DNA of 64,000 nucleotides from Pelagomonas calceolata (Eukaryota > Sar > Pelagophyceae > Pelagomonadales > Pelagomonadaceae): NCBI GenBank assembly GCA_918797485.1, contig CAKKNE010000006.1, positions 2,852,001-2,916,000 of the forward strand. The letters are read 5' to 3'. This document shows, piece by piece, positions 45,409-56,132 of the stretch (position 1 is its first letter; each line of letters opens with the position of its first letter). The notes beneath the pieces are model-generated. The model had not been told where the DNA came from. It saw only the letters and a list, made by a program, of their open reading frames with translations, and searched no databases. Position numbers and translations under genes: made by a program.

Positions 45409-48400
45409 ATGATGCGCTCCACCCTCCTACGCCGCCGCGCCGCCACGGCCCGCCGCACCCTAGCATTGGCGCCGCGCCGCCAGATCAAGAAGCTCATGGC
45501 GGCCAACCGCGGCGAGATCGCCATCCGCATCTTCCGGGCGGCCACGGAGTTGGATATCAGGACGGTCGCCATCTACTCGAAGGAGGACAAGAAGTCGATG
45601 CACCGCTACAAGGCGGACGAAGCTTACCAGGTCGGCACGAATGCCTCACCAGTCGGCGCTTACTTGGGATATGAGGAGATCGTGAAGGTAGCTCTGGAGA
45701 ATGATGTCGACGCCATCCACCCGGGCTACGGGTTTCTGAGCGAGAACGTGCACTTCGCGCGACTCTGTGAGGCGAACGGCATCGCGTTCGTGGGACCCGA
45801 ATCTTCCGTGCTCAACAAGTTTGGAGACAAAACTTTGGCCAGACAACTAGCCATCGATGCGGGAGTCCCAGTAGTGCCAGGTACGGACGGCGAGTGCAAC
45901 ACGCACGAGGAAGTGCGCAGCTTCATCGAGGACGGTCCGGACCCGGTCGGCTACCCCGTGATCGTGAAGGCGGCGCACGGCGGCGGCGGTAGAGGCATGA
46001 GGGTTGTTCGCTCAGCAGCAGAACTGGAAGAGAACCTCGCGCGGGCGCAAAGCGAAGCGCTGACGGCCTTCGGCAACGCCGCCGTGTTTGTGGAGCGGTA
46101 TGTCGAGGCTCCTAGACACGTCGAAGTCCAGATTCTATCAGATGGCGAGACGACGTTCCACCTCTATGAAAGAGACTGCTCCGTGCAGCGGCGCTTCCAG
46201 AAAGTTGTTGAAATTGCCCCTTCGGTAGGACTCCCGGAAGAGCTGCAAAAAGCTCTGCATGACGACGCCGTGCGCTTGACGTCGGCGGCGGGCTATAGAG
46301 CGGCAGGAACGGTGGAGTTCCTAGTCGATCCCCAGACCTGGAAGCACTATTTTATCGAGGTGAACCCGCGGATCCAGGTCGAGCACACGGTCACGGAAGT
46401 CGTGACGGGCGTCGATCTCGTGCAGTCGCAGATTCGCGTGGCCCAGGGCGAGACGCTGGCGGAGATCGGTTTGCATTCCCAGGACGACATTCAAGTAAGG
46501 GGCTACGCGATCCAGTCGCGCGTGACGACGGAGGACCCCGAGGAGGATTTCCGGCCGGACGTCGGCCGCATCCAGCTCTGGCGCCCGGGCGAGGGCTTCG
46601 GCATCCGCATGGACGGCGGCAACGCCTTCACGGGCGCGGTCATCTCGCCGCGCGGCCGCGGCGTCCCGTGAAGCTCGTTCCGCGCCGTCGACGCGTTCCA
46701 CGAACGTGGCGTGGCCGCGGCGATGGCGTCGACGCGCTGCCACGTCGCCTCGACGCCGTCGTTCAACACGCAGGCACTACGACTCGATGCTCACGAAGGT
46801 CACGGCGTCTGCCTTAACTTATGAAAGCGCCATCGACAAGCTCACACGTAGTCTGAGAGAAACGCGTATCAGAGGCGTCAAAACGAACATAGGCTTCACT
46901 TTGAATGTGCTGAAACACCCGGAATTCCGAGCTGGTAGGGCTACTACTGCTTTTATTGAAGATCATCCTGAATTATTTGAGTTCGCGAAGGGTGGGGATA
47001 GAGCGTCGAAGTTACTCATGTACCTGGCCGAGCTAGCTGTCAATGGTAGAAAAGCTGTGGGTGCGACGGGACCGACCACACCTAGATACGCGCAAGTCCT
47101 ACCGCCTCCCGTGGACGAAAAACCTAGAATCGGGTTCAAGCAGGTCCTCGAGACTTCCGGACCGGAAGGGTTCGCGAAAGCTGTCAGAGCGCACAAGGGG
47201 CTGTTGTTGACGGACACGACGATGCGCGACGCCCATCAAAGTCTCTTAGCTACGCGTGTGAGAACCAAGGACTTGGTGACGGCAGCGCCCTACACGTCGA
47301 AAGCACTCCACAACGCCTATTCCCTAGAAAACTGGGGCGGCGCGACGTTCGACGTCGCGCTGCGCTTCTTGCACGAGTGCCCCTGGGCTCGTTTAGAAGC
47401 GTTGCGGGAGGAGATCCCGAACGTGCCCTTCCAGATGCTGTTGCGGGGCGCGAACGGCGTGGGGTACACGTCGTACCCCGATAATGCCATTTTTAAATTT
47501 TGCGATACGGCTGTTAAATCAGGTATGGACGTCTTCCGGGTCTTTGATTCGTTGAATTATGTCGATAACCTGAGGCTGGGCATCGACGCCGTCGGTGCTG
47601 CGGGCGGCGTCGTCGAGTGCGCGATTGGCTATTCGGGCGACTGCACGGACGACAACTCGAAGTACAACTTGGAGTACTACCTGACCCTAGCGAGGCAACT
47701 CCAGGAGTCGGGCATTCACGTGCTGGCGATCAAGGACATGGCTGGCCTGTTGAAACCGGCGGCAGCTACCAAGTTAATAACTGCATTACGAGACGAGTTC
47801 CCCGACCTACCAATCCACGTGCACACGCACGACACGGCCGGGACTGGAGTAGCAACTTATCTAGCCTGCGCGAACGCCGGCGCGGACGCCGTCGACGTGG
47901 CCATCGACTCGATGAGCGGTCTCACGTCGCAGCCGGCGATGGGCGCCGTCGTCGGGTCGTTAGCCGGTGGCCATTTAGACACGGGCGTGCAATTAGACGA
48001 CATCGCGCCCTTGATCGACTACTGGGAGTCGACGCGCGTGTCGTACGCGGCGTTCGAGTCGGGGCAGAAGTCCGGCTCCGCGGAAGTTTATGCGCATGAA
48101 ATCCCGGGAGGGCAGTACACGAACATGCTCTTCCAGGCGACGCAGAACGGTTTGGCGGAGCAGTGGCCCGCGGTCAAGAGAGCCTACGCCGAGGCCAACG
48201 ATCTGCTCGGGGACATCGTCAAGGTCACGCCGTCGTCGAAGACGTGCGGCGACCTCGCGCAGTTCATGGTCACGAACGGCTTGTCCGCCGACGACGTGCG
48301 GGAGAAGGCGTCGTCGGGTTCCTTGAACTTTCCTTCGTCGGTGGTCGAGTTCTTCCAGGGCGCTTTAGGTATACCGGTCGGTGGCTTTCCGGAGCCGTTG

Positions 48401-49111
48401 CGCACGGATGTGTTGCGGGGTGCCAAGAAGCTCGACGAGACGTTCACGGGGCGGCCCGGCGCCGAGCTACCGGACGTCGACTTGGAGGCTGTGAGAACGA
48501 CTCTAGAAGCGACGCACGGCATCGAGATCGACGACAAGCAACTCATGAGCGCGGTCATGTACCCCAAGGTCTTCGAGGACTTCATGGCGGCGACGACCGA
48601 GTTCGGGGACCTCTCGGCGCTGCCCACGCGCAATTTCGTCGAGCCCATGGAGGTCGGGGAAGAGGTCGATTTGTCCTTTGGGCAGGGCGTCAACGTCAAT
48701 GTGAAATTGATCGGTCTCGGCGACCTCGATGAAGCGACCGGGACCAGGGAGTGCTTCTTTGAAGTGAACGGCTTCCCTCGCAGCGTCAAGCGCCTGGATG
48801 AGACGGCGTCCAGTAATGTGGTCGTGCGGCCGAAGGCGGACTCGTCGCAGATCGGGGCGGTGGGGGCGCCGATGCCCGGCGTGGTGGTCGACGTGAAGGT
48901 GGCCGTCGGCGATTCCGTGAGCGCGGGCGACCCTATGGTTGTTCTCTCAGCAATGAAAATGGAGACAGTTTGTGCTGCCTCTATCGATGGCGTTGTGTCC
49001 GGCGTCTCGGTGGCGATGGGCGACGCGCTCCAGCCGGGCGATTTGCTCGTGACGATCAAGGAATCGAACAACAACGAGGCCGACGCCGAGCCGGAGGCGC
49101 TTGCGGCCTGA
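45409..49111 (+). CDS. PC: pyruvate carboxylase, mitochondrial
   Basis: Exons 45409-46667 and 46774-49111 give 1,198 residues, close to the usual about 1,180. The first about 25 residues are Arg-rich without acids ([20 protein letters not shown]), a mitochondrial presequence. Biotin carboxylase follows ([30 protein letters not shown]; the HGGGGRGM loop; [14 protein letters not shown]). The carboxyltransferase domain has [30 protein letters not shown] and HTHDTAG. The C-terminal biotinyl domain has VLSAMKME with the biotin Lys near residue 1148. It makes oxaloacetate from pyruvate and bicarbonate for anaplerosis. As spliced, the exon junction adds RGRGVP between ISP and HYDSM, where the family reads ISPHYDS. 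Confidence 0.95.
46668..46773 (+). other. introner-like intron of pyruvate carboxylase (106 nt)
   Basis: Donor GTGAAG, acceptor CAACACGCAG. Core variants GCGCCGTCGACGCG and GCGATGGCGTCGACGCG are present. Using a GC donor 18 nt upstream would restore the family's exact ISP-HYDSM junction, so the donor choice is uncertain. Confidence 0.7.
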
Positions 49112-49352
49112 TCCTTTCCCCATCCTTCCCCTTTGATTGTATGGCTAGAGTAAGGGCGACTTAGTCAGTCATGGAGATGGGGGCGTCGGCGCTATGCGTC
49201 GGCGATTGAGGTAATGGAGCGCCGGGTCGATGGCCGCCCGCGCGGCGGAGGCGATTGAGGTGACGATGGCGAGGTGGTGGTGGTGGCGGTGGTGATAATG
49301 ATGACTCCCTCACAGTGACGGAGGGGATGGGGCCGATGGCTGCCCGAGGCGC
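49112..49352. other. short intergenic region
   Basis: 241 bp with a GGTGGTGG-type simple tract near 49272-49292. Nothing else seen. Confidence 0.4.
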
Positions 49353-49736
49353 TCAGGGGCAGTCGAAGGTGACGCCACACGTCGTCGGGCCGCACGGCGG
49401 GGCAGGTCCATATCTGCCGGTGGCGAACATGTCGGTCACGGTGACGCCGTTGGCCACGCACCAGCCAAGGGTCTGGTTGAACGACGAGGCGCCTTTGAAC
49501 ATCTCGTACATAGTCGTGACCTTGTCGACGCTCCAGGCGCTGAGCGGGTGGTTGAAGGACGAGGCTTCTACGAACATCTGGTACATACGTGTGACCTTGT
49601 CGACCCGCCAGTCGGCGAGCGTTTGGTTGAACGCCAAGGCCCTGTCGAACGTCTTAGTCATATCAGTGACCTTGGAGACGTTCCAGCCGCCGATCGGTTG
49701 GTTGAACACTTGGGCAGCCGTGAACATCCCAAACAT
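49353..49736 (-). CDS. BspA/DUF285-type repeat protein, apparently N-terminally truncated
   Basis: 127 residues from the first ATG (49736). It consists of about three and a half 25-residue units (NMFGMF..., VFNQPIGGWNVSKVTDM, ALAFNQTLADWRVDKVTRMY, SSFNHPLSAWSVDKVTTMYE) of the surface-protein DUF285 type, ending GWCVANGVTV and a Cys-rich tail. The reading frame begins in the middle of a repeat unit (the codons before the ATG still fit AVTN), with no signal peptide, so the usual N-terminus is missing. It sits directly behind motif copy 10. Either a truncated gene or a recent fusion of a gene end to a new promoter. Confidence 0.55.
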   Translation of the reverse strand: MFGMFTAAQVFNQPIGGWNVSKVTDMTKTFDRALAFNQTLADWRVDKVTRMYQMFVEASSFNHPLSAWSVDKVTTMYEMFKGASSFNQTLGWCVANGVTVTDMFATGRYGPAPPCGPTTCGVTFDCP

Positions 49737-49779
49737 ATTCGTGACGGCCGACGTAGGTTGGCGCCGCGGTTTTTTTCCT

Positions 49780-49806
49780 TTGCTAGTGTCTTACAGGTCG
49801 CTAGAT
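49780..49806 (-). promoter_or_regulatory. upstream palindromic motif, copy 10
   Basis: Minus-strand CTAGCGACCTGTAAGACACT followed by AGCAAA, sense to the DUF285 fragment, 43 bp before its ATG. The core is intact. Confidence 0.7.
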
Positions 49807-49991
49807 CATGCGGGATTTCCTTGCGCGGGAGCCCTGGGCGCCCCATAATATAGCCTCGGGTAAATTAATTGTAAACGTCGTCGTCGCGTGCCTAGAATTG
49901 GATAGCTTAGGAGATAGAGTCCGTTCTACTTCTTGGAAAGATGGCCCCAGGAAGGATCGATAACAAACTTACAAGGGCGCGAAGAGAAGAA

Positions 49992-51729
49992 CTACACCCG
50001 GCACGCCGTCCCCTCCGACCGCCGCGCGAAGAGGAACGTGAGGTTGATGCGGTGATTTTCCAACCCCGGCGCGAAGTGCAGGGCGTCCGTCTGGTGGAAG
50101 CGGTGGCCATTCAATAACACGGCGCGGTTGAAGCGGTAGGGGATCGTCACGTAGGACGCTTCCTCATCCTGTAGGATGGAGCCGATGGCATCTAAGTCTC
50201 GATTCGCCGTCTCGAAGGTCCAGTCGGCGGGGGGCTTCTTATTCCAGATCCTCAAACCGCCCTTCTCTGAATTTAAGTTCGCTTTGTTCGGTGTGATCCA
50301 GATGTTGACGCTCACGTCGGCGTCGTCCGAGTGAACATCGATGCCGCGCGGATGGCCGTCCCGCGGGTAGGCGTAGGCCCAGGCCTGCCGCAGCGCCGTG
50401 TCGCCGAGCAACTCCGGGAAAGTTTGTCGTAGTTCGGACGCGACCTGCTGGACGACGCCCGCCGCCCCAAACCCGTCGCCTAAGAAAGCGCCCAGATACC
50501 CCTGCGCGTAGGCCCGCGTGAACACCGTGCTGCCCAGGACGAAGTCTCGTAGCCTCGTCAACGTTTCGTCCTTCAAAATGCCGTCGACGATCGCAACACC
50601 ATCAGCCTCAAATGTCCGCGTGGTCGTTTCCACATCTATAGCGGCGAGCGCGCCGCCTTCAACAGAAGGCGCGTCGACGATGCACGCCGCCGCCCCGAGG
50701 ACTTTTGGAGAAGAAGCATTCAAGCGATCGATGGGCAGGTCGAGGCGGCCCTCCTCATTCTTAGCAACATAATCGTAGGCCGCGGCCTCGTCTTCATCGA
50801 TAGCATGGCGCCTTCTTAACTCCGTCGACAGATCCCTCAACAAATCCAGTTCCTCGATAGTCTTCCGCACGTCTAGGGAAGCGTGGCACGTTGGTCCGCG
50901 GCGGAGCTGGTCCGCGACGAACTTCGGTAGGGTAGAATGGACCCAGCCTGCGTGGAACGACACTGTCGCAAAACTGCCACGTCGACGGCGTCGCGGCGAC
51001 CGCGTCACGTCGAAGTTCGTTTTCTGCTCCGAGCCACGGACCCATCTGGACGTGCGACCGGCTCTCCTCGACGGACGGGGACCAGGCCACGCGCGGCTCG
51101 AGCGTTACTGAGAGGTCCAGCGACCCACCAAGAACTAATGAAGGCAACGACCCGTCGGGCGGCCATTTTAGTTCAGCGAAGCGTCTCGCAAAATACGCCG
51201 TCGCGTCGGCCACGCCGAACAGGTCCTGCCCGGCCAACATGCCGAAGCGCGCCGCGCGCGCGCGCCGCGGCTCCAGGCGTAGAGCCAGCCCCGCGGCGTC
51301 CATGGCCACTGAAGCCGCCGCCGTACCTCCAGTGCGGTTATTTACAAAATTGCGATCCGCCGCGCAATAACAAAACCCCGCCGCCTGCTCGAGGGCGTAG
51401 CCCTCGTCTGGCGTGCCGACCGCGTCCCTCAATTTTTCAGAGGGAAAGGCGTGGCCCGGCAGGCGGCAGTGCGTCGCCGCGTTTGAAATGACGTGCCGCG
51501 CGTCGAAGCGCGCCTCCATGGCCCTTACCAAAACGTCCTCGACGCACCGCCCGTCGCCTTCAGGACAATCACCCCCAGTCATCGCCGGGTGCTTTTGCCT
51601 CCATGCTCGCGCGATGCGCTGCAGGTCGTCATTAATAGCGAAGCGCAGCGGCGCGTACGTCCCGTCGAGCTCGAGGTCCAGGACGTACGCATTGCTGGTG
51701 ATGATGGTGAGGAGGGCTGCCCGCCTCAT
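49992..51729 (-). CDS. 2-oxoglutarate/Fe(II)-dependent dioxygenase-like protein
   Basis: Exons 51729-51042 and 50947-49992 give 547 residues. A signal peptide (MRRALLTI-type, residues 1-16) suggests the secretory pathway. The catalytic jelly roll lies in the C-terminal 250 residues: GIDVHSDDADVSVNIWITP contains the H-x-D metal pair (about 434 and 436), followed by NGHRFHQTDALHF with the distal His (about 510) and NHRINLTFLFARR with the Arg expected to bind 2-oxoglutarate. The N-terminal half includes several Cys and is not assigned. Substrate is unknown; prolyl or lysyl hydroxylation is possible. Confidence 0.78.
50948..51041 (-). other. introner-like intron of the dioxygenase gene (94 nt)
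   Basis: Minus-strand donor GTCCGTGG, acceptor CCACGCAG, phase 1, joining SHVQMG to WVHSTLPKF. It contains GCCGCGACGCCGTCGACG, a core variant. Confidence 0.75.
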
Positions 51730-51855
51730 CGTCGCATGTTTGGCTCGTGGAGGCTGCCCGAGTTCGCGTGCGGGTCCCGAGAGCTGCCGACGCCGAGTGT
51801 CTGGCGATGTTGGCTCTTGCGCGCAGCGCTTTTTGCCAAGCGCTCCCCCAAGGAG

Positions 51856-51883
51856 ACGCTAGCGGCACGTAAGGTACTAGCAA
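51856..51883 (+). promoter_or_regulatory. upstream palindromic motif, copy 11 (orientation exception)
   Basis: GCTAGCGGCACGTAAGGTAC followed by TAGCAA. The nearest start codon is the minus-strand dioxygenase (51729, 127 bp away), to which this copy is antisense. The nearest plus-strand ATG of a recognised gene is 1.2 kb downstream. Confidence 0.6.
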
Positions 51884-51938
51884 GCTCCGATTTGACGCGT
51901 TCAAGATACTAAATACAGACAACACCAAAGTTAGATTC

Positions 51939-52191
51939 CTAGCGCTTCCGCCGCCCGGCCTTCGCGGCCGCCGCGCCCTTCTCCTGGGCGCGCGGGTCAG
52001 CGTTCGGCGACACGCGGTCCCGCTGATTGAGGCGCTCCTGCCGCTCCACCGAGTCCCCGCGCCGCCCCTTCGACGAAGATGACGACGACGGCCCCGCCTT
52101 GGGCCGCTTCGCGGCCGGCTTTTTCGAGGACGTGCCCGCCGGCGCCGCCGGCCGCGGCCGCTTCCCCCCCGACGACGAGTGCGGCGTATAT
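51939..52191 (-). CDS. possible terminal exon of an unresolved minus-strand gene
   Basis: On the minus strand an acceptor-like CTAATATGGAATAG at about 52192 opens 83 codons ending in TAG at 51939-51941. The peptide reads EYTPHSSSGGKRPRPAAPAG, then SSSSSSKGRRGDSVERQERL and ends AAAKAGRRKR, a hydrophilic basic tail typical of nuclear proteins. I cannot find the upstream exon. The opposite strand is also open over part of this stretch, so the call is tentative. Confidence 0.3.
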
Positions 52192-53087
52192 TCCGGCGAC
52201 TATTCCATATTAGACTTCTCGGGGCGAGTGGCTGCTTGGCTCTGATGCGTGCCGCGCGTACGCCGCGCGCACTAAAAAACAAATCGGGCCAAGCGGCAGC
52301 ATCGTTAATTGCTGTCAACGTGCCTGCCTTGCGCAGCCGGTGCGGCGTGGACGCAATGGGAGTGCGGCAGCGCCTCGACGCCATCGCCGCAGCGCCGCGA
52401 GCGCGGGCGTGCCTAGTCCTGGCGTGCTGTCTCATCAGATGCTGCCCCATGGGCTCCCGCTGGAGCCCCAGCGGCAGAGCCGCGCGCTGGGGTCACGATA
52501 GACAGCGCAGCCACCGCGCGCGGTGGGCCACGACGTCGCGGGCTTTCGCCGGGCGCAGACGATGGATGCGGCTCGTCGACGCGCACATCGATCCCGAGCC
52601 GCCGCGGCTTGACTCTGAGAGCCAGGCCGCGGTTGCTGTGTTTTATTGTGATGTTGTTTCCGTAAATGCCGTTCTCGCCGAATTTCGCTCGTCTTGCTCG
52701 AAAACTCGAAAAACCCGACACAAAAGACCTGAACCATTCCCTGTCAACAAGAACACAGTGCGCGGCCCACACGGATCGCAGCTGCGTCTGGTGAGGCGAC
52801 CGTACATCTCTGCGCCGACGCCGCGAAGTCTTGCCGAAGCGCTACGGCCCGAGGGCGCCTGTAGCCGAAGCTTACAGCACTTTTGGCCCTTGTGTGCCAG
52901 TGCTCTAGCGCGGGCTCCCGCGGTCGCTGCGCGCCGCCCTCGCGCTGAAGGAAGGCGCCTGACGCTCCGATTCTGCGCTGCCGACGGCCCGTCGTTCTGC
53001 GCCGCACCTGCCGAGACGCTGCCGCTCGACGCCGCAGCGCTCACGAAAACACCTTCAAGGTCACGGACGCACGCGTTCGCCGGCATC

Positions 53088-56025
53088 ATGGCTCGGGGCA
53101 AGAAAAGCGGCTCGCGGTCGAGGCTGCCGCCGGGGATGTTGAGTGCGGAGAGCTTCAAAAGAATCGAAGGAAGCATCAAGGCGCAGCGCAAGGCGATTGA
53201 GGCGCAGTACGGCGGGCCGACGGAGCTGCTGCCCCGCGCGCACAAAGGCTTCTTTGCGAGCATCGACGCGTCGAACGTCGACGACGTGCCGCTCACGGGC
53301 CTCTCACAAGAAGACCTGCGCGTCATTTGTAAGGGCGACGGCGGGCGCGGCACGAACCGCGACGCCGTGCTAAAGTGCCTCCGGGACCGGCTCGCGCGCG
53401 CCGCGCAGCCGGGCGAGGCCGACGCCAGGGAAGCGAAGCGGACCAAGTTACGGGAGGACGGCAAGCTCGACCTCGAGTTCCGGAACCTCGACGACCTGGG
53501 GCGGAAGGTCAAGTGGCGCCAGCTGCTCGTGATCCCGGGGTCCTGCGAGTTGAGCATGGGCATTAGGGAGTTCACGAATCGCACCGGCGGCATTGGTGAT
53601 TATTTCTATAAGGAACTCGCGCGGGAGCGGAGAGACGCGGCGTTCGCCAAGGCCAAGGAGAGCGGCGATTTGTGGACTTCGGATCGCGACCGTACTCGCA
53701 CGGCGTCCTAGAATTGCGGTCGCTGAAGCATCGCGTCGACCTCCACGCCATCGACGCGACGTCCGCTCGACGGCGTGGCCCTCGTCCACTGGTCGACGTC
53801 CCCGCAGGCACGCCGACGGACTTCTATCATCCAGATGACGACAAGAACAAGCACGACGGCCTGGTGCCCTTCGGCAACCCCGACGGCGTGGGCGCCAAGT
53901 ACTGGGGCTGGGGCGACCCCGCCTGCAAGGCCATCTTCGAGGTCTTGCTGGAGAAGATGTCCAAGGAGGAGTGGGCCCGGTTCGGGACGGAGTTCATCGA
54001 GATCGCCTGGACGGACGACATGTCGCGGGAGATGAAGCTGCGGGGCCTCCTCGACACCCTGAGTCGGTGTCTGACGGTCGCCGCGGAGACGACGCGCCAG
54101 CACGTGATGATGGCGTGCTTCCCGAGTCCGAGACCTTCAGCCTGGAACGGCAGTGGCGCGTCGACCTCCACGCCATCGACGCGACGCGTTCACGCCGACG
54201 GTTCTCCGCGCAGGCCAAGGAGAAGCTCGAGGCCGAGCTACGGAAGGAGCGCGACGAGAAGCTCGCCGCCGAAGCGTCGGCGCGGCGCGCGCCGCTCGCC
54301 GAGTTGAACGGCGACGCCGCGCCGGCCGCTGCGTCCTGCGGCGACGCGCGCGGCGCGCTGCCCGTCGACGACGTCGCGGCGCCGGCCGCCGCTTTAGTTG
54401 AGGACGCGACGATGCGCGCCGCGCCGCCCGTGGCGTCGCGCGTCGTCGCGGCTTCGGCGTTAGGCGGTGCTGCGGGCGGCGACATGCCTCCCGAGACGCC
54501 CCGCGCCGATATCCTAGACGGGGCCCGCGCGCTCGACGCTTTAGATGATCCGGCGGCGGACGCCTCGGCCGACACGTTGCGCTCGCTGCCGTCGCCCGGA
54601 GTCCAGGCGCTCGCTGCTTCGGACGCCTCGGCGTCTTCTCAGCGCGACGCGCCCGTCGCTTCGTTAGATGGGCCTTCCCTGACGCGCGGAGCGCCTGAAT
54701 CGGCGGCCTTCGGCGGCTCGGACGCGCCCATGCCTTCGCTGCGACGGGACGGCGACGATGATGATGATGACGACGACGACTACCTCACTGCGGCGGTGCG
54801 CAAAGCCGAGGCGGAGCCCGAGACTCCAGAGGCTCGGGAGGCCCTGAACGATCTACCTCCGGGGAAGACGCCTTCGAGCTGCCTCGGGTCGCTGTTACAG
54901 CGCATCGGTTTATTTGCGGTCGACGAGGACACGTGCACGGTCGACGGGGGTTCTCTGATCGACGATTTGGAGGAGTTAGACCAGGAGAAGCGGGACGAGC
55001 GAGGGACTGGCGGCGGCACTCACAAGTTTTACATCTACAAGATCCTCTTGTTCGCGGCGCAGATGGCTCTCATCTTCGGGGAGGTCTGCTTCGCGAAGGG
55101 CGTCAGCATTTTCCGGTGCGTCTTCGGCCGCTACGCCCTAGCAAGGATCTTCTGGGTGGGCAGAAAGACGATGCTGGACGCGATGAAGATGAAATTGCCG
55201 CTGCTCTGGGTTCCTTTGGAGATACGCCCCGAGGACCTGCACCTGCTGCCGTCGTGGGTCCGCGCCGTGTTCCCGCGGGGCCTGCGCTTCGAGTCGGCCG
55301 CGGTGATCAAGGAGCTCCTCCAGCGGTCGAACGGCTTGTTCTTCGACTGCAAGAGCTGGCTCTGGAACGCCACCTGCGCCGGCCTCGTCGGCACCACCGC
55401 CGTGGTCCCGGCGTTCGCGCTCACCGTGGCCGGCGTCGACCCCGGCTCCCTCGTCGCGTCGCGCGGCGCGTCGCGCTCGCGGGCGCTCGTCCCGTCTTCG
55501 GCGGCGGGCGGCTCTACTGATGCGGTGTCGTCACTCTTTTCGGCGGGCGTCAACTACGTGGACATCAACTTCTCGTACCCGGAGTCGGTGCAGCGCGGCA
55601 CGGCGCTCGTGTCATCGCAGCTCGGGTCCCCTCCGCTCGCGGTGTCGGTGCCTTACTTCTACATCCGCTTCCACAAGCCGAACACTTCGAAGCTCACGGA
55701 GTGGTTCCTCGTCGACGACTTCGCTACGGTTATGCCGGAGCTCAATCGCACTTCCTGGAACCCCGTGCCCGACTGGGTCTTCGAGTCCAAGACGCTGCGC
55801 GCGCTCGCGGCCGGCGCGGCCCTGATCTTCCGCGGGATGGACATCCGCGACGTCGCGACGTCGCCTTTTTCGCTCCTGGAGGTCTTCGATCCGACGATCG
55901 AGTGCCGACACAACTACACCTACACGATCTGGGCCGGCGTCGACTTCGTCATCTTGCTGCCGGACGGCCGCGTGCTCGACAAGCGCCTCTTCCTCCTCGA
56001 GCTCCTCAAGGCGCACGCCGCCTGA
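53088..56025 (+). CDS. large protein with C-terminal membrane region, unknown family
   Basis: Exons 53088-53691, 53808-54103 and 54214-56025 give 903 residues. The N-terminal 300 residues are hydrophilic and conserved-looking (LTGLSQEDLRVICKGDGGRG, KVKWRQLLVIPGSCELSMGI, NPDGVGAKYWGWGDPACKAI), with no TM or signal. Residues about 310-560 are Ala/Asp-rich low complexity with a coiled coil at the start. From about 570 lies a second ordered region with hydrophobic helices (YKILLFAAQMALIFGEVCFA, WNATCAGLVGTTAVVPAFAL) and a final beta-rich domain ending DFVILLPDGRVLDKRLFLLE. The two halves might be separate genes joined by my exon model, but the phases agree. Function unknown. Confidence 0.65.
53692..53807 (+). 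other. introner-like intron (116 nt)
   Basis: Donor GTACTC, acceptor GTCCCCGCAG, phase 1, joining TSDRDR to TPTDFYHPD. The full hairpin CCACGCCATCGACGCGACG facing TCGACGGCGTGG is present, as is the 3' box CCACTGGTCGAC. Confidence 0.82.
54104..54213 (+). other. introner-like intron (110 nt)
   Basis: Donor GTGATG, acceptor CTCCGCGCAG, phase 0, joining ETTRQH to AKEKLEAEL. It shares GCGTCGACCTCCACGCCATC with the preceding intron of the same gene, which indicates recent common origin. Confidence 0.82.
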
Positions 56026-56132
56026 GCTCCTCCCCTTACACGCGTGAAGCATAAGTAGCTTTCTTTCTCTACTAACTTTTATACTACTTAGCAGATGCGC
56101 CATGAAGGGTATTTTCCTTCGGACAAGAGGAG

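Larger units (their letters stand above)
51730..53087. other. long intergenic region with motif copy 11 and a possible exon
   Basis: 1,358 bp between two divergent genes. It holds motif copy 11 and a possible minus-strand terminal exon at 51939-52191 (both listed separately). The region 52300-53087 has an open plus-strand frame continuous with the gene at 53088 but lacks any ATG that improves that gene. Confidence 0.4.

Noticed and set aside
48184-49074. A 296-codon minus-strand frame inside pyruvate carboxylase.
   Set aside because: It is the antisense shadow of a highly conserved coding region; composition is Ser/Thr-rich with no domain.
52179-53087. A 300-codon N-terminal extension of the gene at 53088.
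   Set aside because: It has no domain or targeting signal and starts from a non-ATG codon; ATG 53088 has good context.
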